Shown here in pieces: positions 7,532 to 17,218 of a DNA stretch of 64,000 nt (the stretch's first letter is position 1; the number at the start of each line of letters is the position of its first letter). Source of the stretch: an uncultured Cocleimonas sp. (GTDB lineage Bacteria > Pseudomonadota > Gammaproteobacteria > Thiotrichales > Thiotrichaceae); NCBI RefSeq assembly GCF_947495625.1, contig NZ_CANLZW010000016.1:1-64000 (forward strand), written 5' to 3'. Position numbers and translations under genes: made by a program. The notes below the pieces were generated by a model that was not told where the DNA came from, ran no database searches, and saw only the letters and a list, made by a program, of their open reading frames with translations.

Positions 7532-8584
7532 ATGCAAACTGGACATTCGGCCCCTGATGTTCTTTTCGAGAGTGTTTCTACAAAAAAAACTAAAACAATT
7601 AATACTAAGTCACCCAAGAAAAGTGATGATATAACTAGTCTTATTGAAGCGAAGAAACAAAAAATATCCAAACAAGCAGATCTTGATAAGTTATCGGATA
7701 ATCTGACTGCGGAAAAACCAAAGGCTGCTGTTAAAATTCCGCGTAAGGAGCTTGATGCGATTCAGCTTTATCTAAAAGAAATTGAGTTCTCTCCCTTATT
7801 AACTCCAGATGAAGAAATAAAGTATGGGCGTTTAGCGAGAGAGGGTGATGCCCTTGGTCGTAAAAAAATGATCGTATGCAATTTACGATTGGTGGTTAAA
7901 ATATCTCGGCGTTATATGAACCGTGGTTTACCACTACCTGATCTAATAGAAGAAGGTAACCTTGGTTTAATTCACGCGGTTGAAAAATTTGATCCTGAAC
8001 GTGGTTTCCGTTTTTCTACTTATGCAACCTGGTGGATACGACAGAACATAGAACGTGCACTGATGAATCAATCTCGCACTATTCGACTTCCTATTCATAT
8101 CAATAAAGAAATCAATCAATATTATCGTAAGTTCCAACAGTTGACGCAAAAGAGTGGTGAAGAGCCTACTATTGCTGAAGTCGCAGAAGCGTTGGGTAAA
8201 CCTGTCGAAAAACTTCAAAAGCTTTTACATTACGGTGAGCGAGTCAGTTCACTGGATATCAATATCGGTAAAGAAGGCAATAATCCATTAGTAGATTTTG
8301 TTTCTGAAGAATCGCAACAGGAACCTTCTGAATCTATCAATGATGAAGCTGTATGTAACTCGGTTGAAAGCTGGTTAACACAACTTGAGCCTAAGCAGCA
8401 GGAAGTGATTGTTAGACGTTTTGGATTGCACGGTCATGATAATTCAACGTTGGCGCAAGTCGGTGAAGAACTTGGGTTAACCAGAGAACGCGTTCGCCAG
8501 ATCCAAATGGAAGCGCTTAGACGTTTACGTCGTATTCTTGAGAATCAGGGATATTCTGGTGATGTGCTACTTGGAAGCGTTTAA
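7532..8584 (+). CDS. rpoS: RNA polymerase sigma factor RpoS
   Basis: Stationary-phase / general stress sigma factor. After a lysine-rich variable N-terminus (1-70) come region 1.2 (DAIQLYLKEIEFSPLL, 75-90), region 2 (NLRLVVKISRRYMNRGLPLPDLIEEGNLGLIHAVEKFDPERGFRFSTYATWWIRQNIERA, about 117-176), region 3, and region 4.2 (TLAQVGEELGLTRERVRQIQMEALRRLR). At 350 residues it is slightly longer than E. coli RpoS. AAGGATTGGAG precedes the ATG. The usual nlpD is missing directly upstream; a divergent M23 gene takes its place. RpoS rather than RpoD is chosen from size and the lack of region 1.1 and the non-conserved insert. Confidence 0.92.
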   Translation: MQTGHSAPDVLFESVSTKKTKTINTKSPKKSDDITSLIEAKKQKISKQADLDKLSDNLTAEKPKAAVKIPRKELDAIQLYLKEIEFSPLLTPDEEIKYGRLAREGDALGRKKMIVCNLRLVVKISRRYMNRGLPLPDLIEEGNLGLIHAVEKFDPERGFRFSTYATWWIRQNIERALMNQSRTIRLPIHINKEINQYYRKFQQLTQKSGEEPTIAEVAEALGKPVEKLQKLLHYGERVSSLDINIGKEGNNPLVDFVSEESQQEPSESINDEAVCNSVESWLTQLEPKQQEVIVRRFGLHGHDNSTLAQVGEELGLTRERVRQIQMEALRRLRRILENQGYSGDVLLGSV

Positions 8585-8607
8585 TACATATTTAAATCAA
8601 ATTATAT

Positions 8608-8636
8608 AAAAACCCCCTTAAAGTAGGGGGGTGACT
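8608..8636 (+). repeat. G-run repeat copy 1 (rpoS / nadB gap)
   Basis: A-tract, ACCCCCTTA, then AAGTAGGGGGGTGACT. The left arm is C-rich here, so CCCCCT / AGGGGG can pair with a 6-base loop. It lies between convergent rpoS and nadB and runs straight into a perfect 20-bp AT palindrome at 8634-8653. Confidence 0.85.
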
Positions 8637-8660
8637 ATTTTTTAAAAAATAGTATAAACA

Positions 8661-8684
8661 AGCCGATTTTCATCGGCTCGTTTT
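8661..8684. terminator. Bidirectional terminator between rpoS and nadB
   Basis: AGCCGAT-TTTC-ATCGGCT (8661-8678) followed by CGTTTT on the plus strand, which serves rpoS. On the minus strand the hairpin overlaps the nadB stop codon and is followed by TTGTTTATAC. The convergent arrangement fits a shared terminator. Confidence 0.75.
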
Positions 8685-10286
8685 CATTGGGTCGAGGATA
8701 CTGTTGACTTGATTTAGTTTAGGATCTAAATCTGGATAATCTAAATTATAATGCAGCCCTCTGCTCTCACTTCTTTGTTGTGCAGATCTAATAATAAGTC
8801 TGGAAACTTCAGCTAGATTTCTTAATTCTACCAAGTCGCTAGTGACACGGAAGTTTGAGTAATATTCATCGATTTCTCTCAGTAGCATCTCAATACGGTT
8901 TCTTGCTCGTTTTAAACGCTTATTGGTTCTCACGATACCTACGTAATCCCACATAAACCGTCTAATTTCATCCCAGTTATGATTGATGACAACACGCTCA
9001 TCTGAGTCTGTAACTCGACTTTCATCCCATTCAGGTATGGTTATATTTTCAAACTCGTTTTTATTTGAAGCAAACCGTTTTGAGATATCTTCTGCTGAAG
9101 ATTGTCCGTAAACAATACATTCTAATAATGAGTTGCTTGCCATACGGTTTGCACCGTGCAAACCGGTAAATGTTGTTTCACCAATGGCATATAAACCTTC
9201 AACATCGGTATGACCGAATTTATCGACCATCAAGCCACCGCAGGTATAATGTGCAGCGGGTACCACTGGTACTGGTTCTTTACTCATGTCATATCCAAAT
9301 TTTTGGCACATGGCGTAAACATTGGGAAAGTGATCCATAATGAAATCTTGGGATTTATGGCTGATATCAAGAAATACGGAGTCAATTCCCAGTCGTTTCA
9401 TTTCATGGTCAATTGTTCTGGCGACAATATCTCTGGGTGCAAGCTCTGCTCTGGGGTCAAATTTGTCCATGAAACGGGAGCCATTCGGCAACAGTAATCG
9501 TCCGCCTTCGCCACGAACGGCTTCGGTAATGAGATTGGATTTAGCATGTGGATGGTATAAACAGGTCGGGTGAAATTGCATGAATTCCATATTTGCTACA
9601 CGGCAGCCGGCGCGCCATCCCATTGCGATACCATCGCCACTCGCACCATCTGGATTGCTGGTGTATAGATATACTTTACTTGCACCACCTGTTGCGAGTA
9701 CGGTGTATTGGGATTTAAATGTGATGACTTCTTCATTTTTAATATCTAAAACATAAGCGCCTATCGATTGATTCAACCTGCTTTTAAGATGTAATTTTCT
9801 TGAGGTGATTAAATCAATGGCGATGTGATGCTCAAAAACTTTTATATTTTTTCTTGCGCGGACCATAGAAACGAGTGTGGTTTCGATTGCCCGTCCACTG
9901 GCGTCAGCTGCGTGAGCAACACGTCGATTCGAATGACCGCCTTCGCGTGTTAAATGCAGGGTATCTACGCCATTCACTTTATTTTCTTCGCGAGTGAATG
10001 GAACACCTGCCTTTATTAACCATTCAATTGATTCAGGCCCTTGTTCAACCACATGGCGAACCACGGATTCAATGCAAAGTCCTGCTCCAGAATCCAGAGT
10101 ATCGGCGATATGCGAATCGAATGAATCATTCTCATCCAGAACTGCTGAGATTCCCCCTTGCGCATACATGGTACTGCCTTCGGTAAGTATTTCTTTACTC
10201 AATACAGCTACATTCATTGATTCTGGAAGGCTCAAGGCCAGTGTTAAGCCAGAAGCTCCGCTGCCTATTATTAAAACATCGTACAT
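8670..10286 (-). CDS. nadB: L-aspartate oxidase NadB
   Basis: FAD enzyme that oxidises L-aspartate to iminoaspartate, the first step of de novo NAD synthesis with quinolinate synthase NadA. The N-terminal dinucleotide-binding motif is [13 protein letters not shown] (residues 6-18). The succinate dehydrogenase/fumarate reductase-type motifs are [21 protein letters not shown] and [18 protein letters not shown], with the helical C-terminal domain intact. The length (538) is normal. The last codons overlap the terminator hairpin. It is divergent from rpoE, the same neighbour as in Pseudomonas. Confidence 0.95.
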   Translation of the reverse strand: MYDVLIIGSGASGLTLALSLPESMNVAVLSKEILTEGSTMYAQGGISAVLDENDSFDSHIADTLDSGAGLCIESVVRHVVEQGPESIEWLIKAGVPFTREENKVNGVDTLHLTREGGHSNRRVAHAADASGRAIETTLVSMVRARKNIKVFEHHIAIDLITSRKLHLKSRLNQSIGAYVLDIKNEEVITFKSQYTVLATGGASKVYLYTSNPDGASGDGIAMGWRAGCRVANMEFMQFHPTCLYHPHAKSNLITEAVRGEGGRLLLPNGSRFMDKFDPRAELAPRDIVARTIDHEMKRLGIDSVFLDISHKSQDFIMDHFPNVYAMCQKFGYDMSKEPVPVVPAAHYTCGGLMVDKFGHTDVEGLYAIGETTFTGLHGANRMASNSLLECIVYGQSSAEDISKRFASNKNEFENITIPEWDESRVTDSDERVVINHNWDEIRRFMWDYVGIVRTNKRLKRARNRIEMLLREIDEYYSNFRVTSDLVELRNLAEVSRLIIRSAQQRSESRGLHYNLDYPDLDPKLNQVNSILDPMKTSR

Positions 10287-10435
10287 AGATAAACTCTAAA
10301 TTTCGGATAATTAGTAATTAATAATTTCATTGTAGTACTCAAACAGTCATTCAAAAACAACTATTTATAAAAATGAATGCCTTCTGGTTAATCTGCTTTA
10401 CTAAAGTGATAGATTGATTGAGATATTCCTTATGT

Positions 10436-10464
10436 GAACGTATTAGATTATCATACGCTCAATT
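10436..10464 (+). promoter_or_regulatory. Candidate sigma-E type promoter upstream of rpoE
   Basis: GAACGT, 17 bases, then TCAATT, about 90 bases before the rpoE start. It resembles the extracytoplasmic sigma-E pattern GAACTT...TCTGA/TCAAA, and rpoE genes are often autoregulated. The match is imperfect. Confidence 0.3.
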
Positions 10465-10553
10465 AATAACTTAGAAGTGAAGGCATTTTTGCAAAAAATA
10501 GACCGAGTGATTCCACTTATCTTATCAGCAGCGCCTTATAGGAGAGAGCCCTG

Positions 10554-11135
10554 ATGGGCGCGAATCAAACAGATTTAGAATTGGTGAGAAGGGTACAGTC
10601 AGGGGATAAGTCGGCTTTCGATGTTTTGGTATTAAAATACCAGCAGAAAGTTATTAATCTTGTCACGCGATATGTGCACGACCCCCATATCGCTATGGAT
10701 GTTTCCCAGGAATCCTTCATTAAAGCTTATAAAGGTTTAAAGAACTTTCGAGGAGATAGTGCTTTTTATACCTGGCTTTACAGGATCGCCATCAATACCG
10801 CTAAAAACCACTTAGTATCTAAAAGCCGTCGTATGCCAGACGATGATATAGATGCGCAAGAAGCAGAACAGTACGATGGCGGTGGAAAACTAAGAGATAT
10901 CAGTACACCTGAAAATCAAATGATGACTGATGAAATTAAGAATACCTTAAATAAGGCAATTGAAGCGCTACCCGATGATTTACGCATAGCTATAACGTTA
11001 AGAGAACTTGAAGGTTTGAGCTATGAGGAAATATCTGATGCCATGGATTGCCCCATAGGTACGGTGCGATCACGAATATTTAGAGCACGTGAATCTATAG
11101 AAAGTGAATTAGAACCATTAATAGGAAGTTTTTAA
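10554..11135 (+). CDS. rpoE: ECF sigma factor RpoE (AlgU)
   Basis: Envelope-stress sigma factor of 193 residues, the standard size. Region 2 shows SAFDVLVLKYQQKVINLVTRYVHDPHIAMDVSQESFIKAYKGLKNFRGDSAFYTWLYRIAINTAKN. Region 4 shows LRELEGLSYEEISDAMDCPIGTVRSRIFRARE. AGGAGAG precedes the ATG. It heads rpoE-rseA-rseB-rseC-degP, the order of the Pseudomonas algU-mucABCD locus. RseA should hold the protein at the inner membrane until misfolded outer-membrane proteins trigger its release. Confidence 0.95.
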   Translation: MGANQTDLELVRRVQSGDKSAFDVLVLKYQQKVINLVTRYVHDPHIAMDVSQESFIKAYKGLKNFRGDSAFYTWLYRIAINTAKNHLVSKSRRMPDDDIDAQEAEQYDGGGKLRDISTPENQMMTDEIKNTLNKAIEALPDDLRIAITLRELEGLSYEEISDAMDCPIGTVRSRIFRARESIESELEPLIGSF

Positions 11136-11262
11136 TACGTCTGTCTTTAGTAATTTAACCTTACTTGTAATTCAGCAGAGTTTAAGTCGTAATATTTTAT
11201 AATGACTGCGAACTAAGTGATTAAAGTCTTGTCTATGAACATGAATATTATGGAAGTGACAA

Positions 11263-11967
11263 ATGGAAAATAGCAATAACCCAACTTCAATGCCCGAACA
11301 TCTATCTGCTTTGCTTGATGATGAGGCTGGCTCATTTGAACAAAAACGTGTTCTAGATGAATTAAAATCAAACGATTCGTTGCGCGATAAATTATCCACT
11401 TATGCTTTGATCGGTGAAACCATGCGATCTAGTGATATGGATAAACCCGTGTTGAATTTAGATTCAAACTTCCTCGCCGGTATTCATGCCCAAATTGAGG
11501 AAGAAGAGCAGTATAACGATGTTCAAATCAATCAAGCAGTAAACAGTCAATCAGCTCCTTCTCAATCATGGTTAAAGCCTGTCGGTGGTTTTGCGTTAGC
11601 GGCATCAGTTGCAGCCGTCGCTGTGTTGGGTTTTCAGAATTTTCAACAATCAGGATTGTTAGACCAGTCTACGATCGCTGCCAATAGTTTAAATAGCCAA
11701 ACGATGGTTGCGCAAAAAGCTCAGCTTAGTGAAAGTGAGATGGCTTCTGCGATACCAGTATCAGCTGCTACTTTGGCATCTAACGATTCGGTAGCGAGCA
11801 ATTCCTCAGGTGGCAATGATTCAATGGCTGCCACACAAGAATATGCACAAGCGGATACACAAACTCGTTCTTTATTGAAACGTTATGTAGATTCTCACAT
11901 GCAATATGCCACTACCGCAGCATTCGTTCCTTCAGTTAGAGTCATTGCATACACAGATAATCAATAA
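11263..11967 (+). CDS. rseA: Anti-sigma-E factor RseA (MucA)
   Basis: Inner-membrane anti-sigma factor. The N-terminal sigma-binding domain (MPEHLSALLDDEAGSFEQKRVLDELKSNDSLRDKLSTYALIGETMR, about 10-55) is typical of RseA. One membrane helix at about 107-125 (VGGFALAASVAAVAVLGF) is followed by a periplasmic, Ser/Asn/Gln-rich domain that would bind RseB. At 234 residues it is a little longer than E. coli RseA. It lies 127 bases after rpoE, and its stop codon overlaps the rseB start (TAATG), so the two are translationally coupled. Confidence 0.9.
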   Translation: MENSNNPTSMPEHLSALLDDEAGSFEQKRVLDELKSNDSLRDKLSTYALIGETMRSSDMDKPVLNLDSNFLAGIHAQIEEEEQYNDVQINQAVNSQSAPSQSWLKPVGGFALAASVAAVAVLGFQNFQQSGLLDQSTIAANSLNSQTMVAQKAQLSESEMASAIPVSAATLASNDSVASNSSGGNDSMAATQEYAQADTQTRSLLKRYVDSHMQYATTAAFVPSVRVIAYTDNQ

Positions 11968-13040
11968 TGATAAAACGTTATTTAAAAAATAGTATAAAAG
12001 ATAAAAAAAATACAGCCATGAAGCCTTTTGCCTACTTAATGCTAATTCCTATGCTTTTACCGGTTTCGGCATTTGCCGATAAAGCTGCTGTTGATTTGTT
12101 GAATAGAATGAATCAGGCGCTTCATGAATTAAACTACAAGGGCACCTTAGCTTATCTTCAAGGGAATTCTCTTTCTACGCTTCATATTGATCACTCTGTG
12201 GTTAATGGAGTCGAAGGGGAGCGCGTTGTAAGATTAAACGAAGCAGGTAGTGAAGTTTCAAGAGAGTTGAAGGGTTTTTCATTATCATCAATTCCAAAAA
12301 TTCGCCCTGAAATGGAAAAGGTCTATTCCTTTGATATGGGAAGAGAAAATCGCGTAGCTAACATTCCCTGTAGAATCATTACTGCGAGACCCAAAGATCG
12401 ACAACGCTATTTACAAAAATACTGTATTGATACAGTGTCGGGTATGTTGCTTGATTATATGTTAGTGGGTAAATCACATAAGCCTGTTGAGCAGTTTATG
12501 TTTACGACTATAGAAATCAGGGTGCCAGAAAACGTTTCATCATCTAATAATTCGATATGTGCTGCGGGCGATTGTGCTTTACAGCCCCTGAATTCTGGTG
12601 CGGGTACGACTACAGCAATACTCGATCAATCAGTCACTACCGTAGATCCTATTCAAACGACTGTTGCAAAAAACAATCCTAATGTTATTTCCAAACAGGT
12701 ATTGAGACAGGTTAGCCATACTTCTCTTGAAGATGGCTGGGTGATAGAAACAATCCCTTTGGGGTATGAATTAAAACAGGCTCCTCACTTAAAAGAAAAA
12801 AATAATAACAATGGTGATACAAAGCATTATGTATTATCAGATGGCCTCAGCACAGTGTCTGTATTTGTTACTCCCTATATAAAGAGTACACCAATGGATG
12901 CGGTTGAGATTAATTCTGGCGCATTGAATGTTGTTACTCAGCAAAAGGGCAAGCACAGAATAACTGCTGTTGGAGAAGTGCCAGAAATTACCCTTAAAAA
13001 CCTTGTGAAAAATTTACGTAAGAAAAACCTTAACCAATAA
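11967..13040 (+). CDS. rseB: Periplasmic sigma-E regulator RseB (MucB)
   Basis: Secreted MucB/RseB-family protein that binds the periplasmic part of RseA and protects it from proteolysis while sensing lipoproteins and LPS. The N-terminal lipid-binding-like domain starts at AVDLLNRMNQALHELNYKGTLAYLQG. A C-terminal MucB/RseB domain follows a low-complexity linker (about 190-245). The signal peptide is clear: PFAYLMLIPMLLPVSAFA. I give the start that overlaps the rseA stop; an inner ATG at 12018 (MKPFAYLM) would give a more usual signal peptide, and neither has a good ribosome site. Confidence 0.9.
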   Translation: MIKRYLKNSIKDKKNTAMKPFAYLMLIPMLLPVSAFADKAAVDLLNRMNQALHELNYKGTLAYLQGNSLSTLHIDHSVVNGVEGERVVRLNEAGSEVSRELKGFSLSSIPKIRPEMEKVYSFDMGRENRVANIPCRIITARPKDRQRYLQKYCIDTVSGMLLDYMLVGKSHKPVEQFMFTTIEIRVPENVSSSNNSICAAGDCALQPLNSGAGTTTAILDQSVTTVDPIQTTVAKNNPNVISKQVLRQVSHTSLEDGWVIETIPLGYELKQAPHLKEKNNNNGDTKHYVLSDGLSTVSVFVTPYIKSTPMDAVEINSGALNVVTQQKGKHRITAVGEVPEITLKNLVKNLRKKNLNQ

Positions 13041-13044
13041 GCAA

Positions 13045-13491
13045 ATGCAATTTACACAAGAAGAAGCAGTTGTAGATGACGTTGGCAATGGTTATGTGTA
13101 TCTAAGCACCAACAACGCATCTTGTAAAAGTTGTTCTTCACAGTCCGGTTGTTCTAGCTTTTCTTTCTTCTCAAATACGCCAAGTCGGTCACTCAAAGTA
13201 CTTAATACTTTAAGTCTTGAAAAAGGAGATCGGGTAATGGTGGAACTAAAAACCGAGAAGCTGGTGCTGGGGACTTTACTGGTTTATATACTGCCTTTAG
13301 TGAGCCTTCTAGTTTTTTCTATAATTGGGAAGTTATTGTTGGGGGAGGGCTTTAGTATATTATTCGGGATTGCAGGTTTTGTTCTAAGTTTATTTATTAC
13401 TAAACGTATCATGTCTAATAAGGGTCTTTCTGACCAATTTGAGCCTAAATTACTTAAAAAAATAATATTGATAAATCCTTCTAGTTCATAA
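13045..13491 (+). CDS. rseC: RseC/MucC-family inner-membrane protein
   Basis: SoxR-reducing / RseC family protein of 148 residues with the family pattern: an N-terminal cysteine cluster CKSCSSQSGCSSF (C28, C31, C37), then two adjacent membrane helices (about 73-92 and 98-117) and a short basic tail. E. coli RseC modulates RseA and participates in reduction of SoxR with the Rsx complex. It lies 4 bases after rseB in the sigma-E operon. No ribosome site is obvious, so translation is probably coupled to rseB. Confidence 0.85.
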   Translation: MQFTQEEAVVDDVGNGYVYLSTNNASCKSCSSQSGCSSFSFFSNTPSRSLKVLNTLSLEKGDRVMVELKTEKLVLGTLLVYILPLVSLLVFSIIGKLLLGEGFSILFGIAGFVLSLFITKRIMSNKGLSDQFEPKLLKKIILINPSSS

Positions 13492-13587
13492 TGATTTTGG
13501 ATATATAATCAGATAACCTTAATATGTCTTATATTTAGGTGCAATTGAATTAATAGAAAGTTTAAAGACAATATATTAGATATTAGA

Positions 13588-13620
13588 GACACCCCCCTAC
13601 TTATAGCGGTATTTTTTAGT
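13588..13620 (-). repeat. G-run repeat copy 2 (rseC-degP gap)
   Basis: Read on the minus strand: ACTAAAAAATACCGC, then TATAAGTAGGGGGGTGTC. It lies 34 bases before the degP start with its C-rich strand in the mRNA sense. Ends GTGTC rather than GTGAC. Confidence 0.85.
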
Positions 13621-13654
13621 CAAGTGTGATTAAGGAAATCAAAGAGGCTTACAA

Positions 13655-15076
13655 ATGATAAAATCAATAAAAACAATAATTCCTTTATTCACTATCATTT
13701 TTTTAATGATCACCAAGCCTGTGTTTGCAGAACTTCCTGATTTTACTAAATTAGTTGAAGAGCATAGCGCAGCAGTCGTAAATATAAGTACAAAAAAGAA
13801 TCAGAAGGCTAGTAAGAAATTTTCTCAAGATCTCTTTGGTGAAGGCGAAAGAAATGAAATGCTAGACGAACTCATGAAGCGCTTTCTGGATAAAGATGGA
13901 GGCGGTGGATTCCCTAATGATAACGACACTAGTTCTTTAGGCTCTGGTTTCATCGTCTCTAAAGATGGTTATGTCGTTACTAACTATCATGTTATCGCAG
14001 AAGCCGATGAGATAATTGTCAAGCTCAGTGATCGCAGAGAACTTTCTGCAAAAATAGTCGGCAGTGATAAACGCAGCGATGTAGCTTTACTTAAAATTGA
14101 GGCAGATAATTTGCCTGTACTTGAAACAGGTAGTTCTGAAAATCTAAAAGTAGGAGAATGGGTAATTGCGATTGGTTCTCCATTTGGTTTTGATCATAGT
14201 GTTACCGCTGGAATCGTTAGTGCCAAAGGCAGAAGTCTTCCATCTGAAAACTATGTGCCATTTATTCAAACGGATGTTGCAATTAATCCAGGAAACTCTG
14301 GCGGACCGCTGTTTAATTTAAAAGGTCAGGTTGTAGGCATCAACTCACAAATATTTAGCCGTACTGGTGGTTTTATGGGGGTGTCCTTTGCCATTCCTGT
14401 AGATGTTGCAAAGCGAGTAATAGAGCAGTTAAAGGATAATGGTAAAGTATCTCGAGGGTGGTTAGGGGTATATATTCAGGAAGTAACTCGTGAATTAGCC
14501 TTGTCCTTTGGTTTAAGCAGTCCAAGAGGTGCTTTAATTGTTGAGGTGATAAAAGATGGCCCAGCAATGGGTGTGCTCAAACAAGGCGATATCGTATTGG
14601 AATTTAATGGCAAGAAAATAAAGAATGCATCTGCTTTGCCAGTAATTGTTGGGTCAACAGAACTCAATAAAGACGTAAAAATATCTGTAAGAAGAGGCGG
14701 TAAAACCGAAGTTTTGACGCTTCAGTTGTCTGAATTGCCTTCCGATGATGTCGCTAAAGCGCCCGTTGAAAAAAAGGTTGCTCCTAAAAAAATAGATAAT
14801 TTCATGGGGATGGAGTTGGCAGATATAGATGAAACTGCAAAAGAATCTCTGGATGTTGATAATGGTGTAATGGTTAAGCGCGTGCTTAAAGATCCAGCCA
14901 GAAATGCAGGGGTGGAGCGTGGCGATATCTTACTGATGTTCAATGGTGAAGATATCGATGATCTTGAGCACTTTCATGAATTAACAGAAGATATAGAAGA
15001 AGGTAAAATATATGCTCTGTTAGTTTTAAGATCTGGATCAGCAAGGTTCTTGGCGATTAAAACGGAAAAGAAATAA
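13655..15076 (+). CDS. degP: Periplasmic serine protease DegP/MucD
   Basis: HtrA-family protease-chaperone that degrades misfolded envelope proteins. A signal peptide ends near VFA-ELP (residue 25). The trypsin-like domain has catalytic H112 (TNYHVIAEADE), D142 (KRSDVALLKI) and S215 (NPGNSGGPLF). Two PDZ domains follow (about 265-350 and 380-465). The length of 473 residues is typical of MucD. It is the last gene of the rpoE locus but has a 163-base upstream gap containing a repeat copy, so it may have its own promoter. Confidence 0.93.
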   Translation: MIKSIKTIIPLFTIIFLMITKPVFAELPDFTKLVEEHSAAVVNISTKKNQKASKKFSQDLFGEGERNEMLDELMKRFLDKDGGGGFPNDNDTSSLGSGFIVSKDGYVVTNYHVIAEADEIIVKLSDRRELSAKIVGSDKRSDVALLKIEADNLPVLETGSSENLKVGEWVIAIGSPFGFDHSVTAGIVSAKGRSLPSENYVPFIQTDVAINPGNSGGPLFNLKGQVVGINSQIFSRTGGFMGVSFAIPVDVAKRVIEQLKDNGKVSRGWLGVYIQEVTRELALSFGLSSPRGALIVEVIKDGPAMGVLKQGDIVLEFNGKKIKNASALPVIVGSTELNKDVKISVRRGGKTEVLTLQLSELPSDDVAKAPVEKKVAPKKIDNFMGMELADIDETAKESLDVDNGVMVKRVLKDPARNAGVERGDILLMFNGEDIDDLEHFHELTEDIEEGKIYALLVLRSGSARFLAIKTEKK

Positions 15077-15125
15077 TAACTACTAATAAAAATATAAACT
15101 TAGGTTAAACCTTAAAACATGCTTT

Positions 15126-15413
15126 ATGCATGTAGCTCATATCAAAATGCCCATACTCTCTAAAGAATTAATAGTGTATTATCGCGATGGCTGCCACCTG
15201 TGTGATGTTGTTGTCGAATCTTTAACTCAACTGCAACAAGAGTTAGGGTTTGAAATTAAGCAAATCGATATCGACTGCGATCCTCAAGTAAACGAGCATA
15301 CACGCAAGCAATACAACGCTGATATTCCAGTGGTAACCTACCAAGATGAGGTGATTTTTTATCATTTTTTTGATGAAATTGCCGTACGACAAGCACTAGC
15401 AAAGAATTCATAA
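15126..15413 (+). CDS. Glutaredoxin-like protein (DUF836)
   Basis: Small thioredoxin-fold protein of 95 residues or less with a CxxC redox motif in [10 protein letters not shown] and the cis-proline motif IPVVTY. The DUF836 family is often found between degP/mucD and lepA; its substrate is unknown. The stop codon overlaps the lepA start (TAATG), which implies coupling. The first ATG has no ribosome site; a second at 15147 ([15 protein letters not shown]) starts closer to the conserved domain and is also possible. Confidence 0.8.
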   Translation: MHVAHIKMPILSKELIVYYRDGCHLCDVVVESLTQLQQELGFEIKQIDIDCDPQVNEHTRKQYNADIPVVTYQDEVIFYHFFDEIAVRQALAKNS

Positions 15414-17218
15414 TGGCTTTAGCAAATCAGAATATTCGTAACTTTTCCATAATCGCTCATATCGACCATGGTAAATCAACCATCTCAGACCGCTTCATTC
15501 AAGTCTGTGAAGGACTAACTGAGCGTGAAATGGATAATCAGGTTCTTGATTCGATGGATATCGAACGTGAACGTGGCATTACAATAAAAGCACAAAGTGT
15601 TTCATTGGATTTTAAATCTAAAGACGGTGAAACATACCATTTGAATTTTATCGATACGCCAGGTCATGTAGATTTCTCTTATGAAGTTTCACGCTCATTA
15701 TCTGCGTGTGAAGGTGCATTATTAGTCGTCGATGCTTCTCAAGGTGTTGAAGCGCAAAGTGTGGCAAATTGTTACACCGCGATTGATCTTGATTTGGAAG
15801 TGGTCCCCGTTCTAAACAAAATTGATTTACCTGCGGCCGATGTATTTCGTGTTTCTCAGGAAATAGAAGAAATTATTGGTATCGATGCCACGGATGCTAT
15901 TCATGTTAGTGGTAAAACAGGCATTGGTATTGAAGACCTATTAGAACAATTGGTTGAGCGTATTCCACCACCACAAGGTGATCCGGAAGCACCACTTAAA
16001 GCATTAATTATTGATTCCTGGTTTGATAATTATCTGGGTGTTGTTTCATTGGTGAGAGTCATTGATGGCAAGATAGGTAAAAAATCTAAAGTAATGCCAA
16101 TGTCGACCAAGTTTGAGTATCAAGTCGATAATGTAGGTATATTCACTCCAAAGCGTGTTGAAAAAAATGAACTGGTTGCAGGTGAAGTAGGTTATGTGAT
16201 TGCAGGCATCAAGGATATAGAGGCTGCTAAAGTAGGTGACACGTTTACTACGGTTAAAAACCCTGCAGACAAACCGCTGGAAGGTTTCAAAGAAATTCAG
16301 CCCCGTGTTTTTGCTGGTATGTTTCCTGTCAGTGCGGATGATTACGAAAATTTGCGTGATGCTTTGGATAAGTTGCATTTAAATGATGCATCTTTGCACT
16401 ATGAGCCAGAAACTTCACAGGCACTTGGTTTTGGTTTTCGCCTTGGTTTCCTCGGGATGCTGCATATGGAAATCGTTCAAGAACGCCTTGAACGTGAATA
16501 TGATCTGGATTTGATCACTACAGCGCCATCGGTTGTCTACGAAGTAGAAACAACCAAAGGTGAAACAATTAATATCCATAATCCCGCTGAGTTGCCTGCT
16601 GTCAATTATATAGAAGTAATACGTGAGCCAATTATTCGTGGAACAATCATGGTTCCACAGGAATATGTGGGTAATGTGATTTCTCTCTGTATTGAAAAGC
16701 GTGGTATTCAGAAAGAAATGAAGTACTTGGGTAACCAAGTGACTTTAGATTACCTTCTGCCGCTTAGTGAAGTAGTTTTAGATTTCTTTGATCGGCTCAA
16801 ATCTGTGAGTCGTGGTTATGCTTCTTTTGACTATGAGCTGGACCATTTTGAACCTGCACCTTTGGTTAAAGTAGATATTTTGATTAATGGCGAGCCTGTA
16901 GATGCTTTGTCCATTATCGTGCACAAAGATTTTTCTCAGTCTCGTGGTAGAGTTTTGGTTGAAAGAATGCGTGAAGTAATTCAACGTCAAATGTTTGATG
17001 TGGCGATTCAGGCTGCGATAGGCGGTAATATTATTGCGCGTTCTAATGTGAAAGCTTTACGTAAGAATGTAACCGCTAAATGTTATGGTGGTGATGTATC
17101 CCGTAAAAGAAAACTATTAGAAAAACAGAAAGCGGGTAAGAAGCGAATGAAGCAGGTGGGTAACGTAGAGATACCTCAAGAAGCATTTTTAGCCGTACTC
17201 AAAAGAGATGATAATTGA
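15413..17218 (+). CDS. lepA: Elongation factor 4 (LepA)
   Basis: Ribosome-associated GTPase that back-translocates or helps initiation. G motifs: [21 protein letters not shown] and LNKIDLP. The C-terminal LepA-specific domain is intact ([38 protein letters not shown]). It has 601 residues, close to the usual 597-602. Overlaps both neighbours (TAATG with the glutaredoxin gene, TGATG with lepB). Confidence 0.97.
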   Translation: MALANQNIRNFSIIAHIDHGKSTISDRFIQVCEGLTEREMDNQVLDSMDIERERGITIKAQSVSLDFKSKDGETYHLNFIDTPGHVDFSYEVSRSLSACEGALLVVDASQGVEAQSVANCYTAIDLDLEVVPVLNKIDLPAADVFRVSQEIEEIIGIDATDAIHVSGKTGIGIEDLLEQLVERIPPPQGDPEAPLKALIIDSWFDNYLGVVSLVRVIDGKIGKKSKVMPMSTKFEYQVDNVGIFTPKRVEKNELVAGEVGYVIAGIKDIEAAKVGDTFTTVKNPADKPLEGFKEIQPRVFAGMFPVSADDYENLRDALDKLHLNDASLHYEPETSQALGFGFRLGFLGMLHMEIVQERLEREYDLDLITTAPSVVYEVETTKGETINIHNPAELPAVNYIEVIREPIIRGTIMVPQEYVGNVISLCIEKRGIQKEMKYLGNQVTLDYLLPLSEVVLDFFDRLKSVSRGYASFDYELDHFEPAPLVKVDILINGEPVDALSIIVHKDFSQSRGRVLVERMREVIQRQMFDVAIQAAIGGNIIARSNVKALRKNVTAKCYGGDVSRKRKLLEKQKAGKKRMKQVGNVEIPQEAFLAVLKRDDN

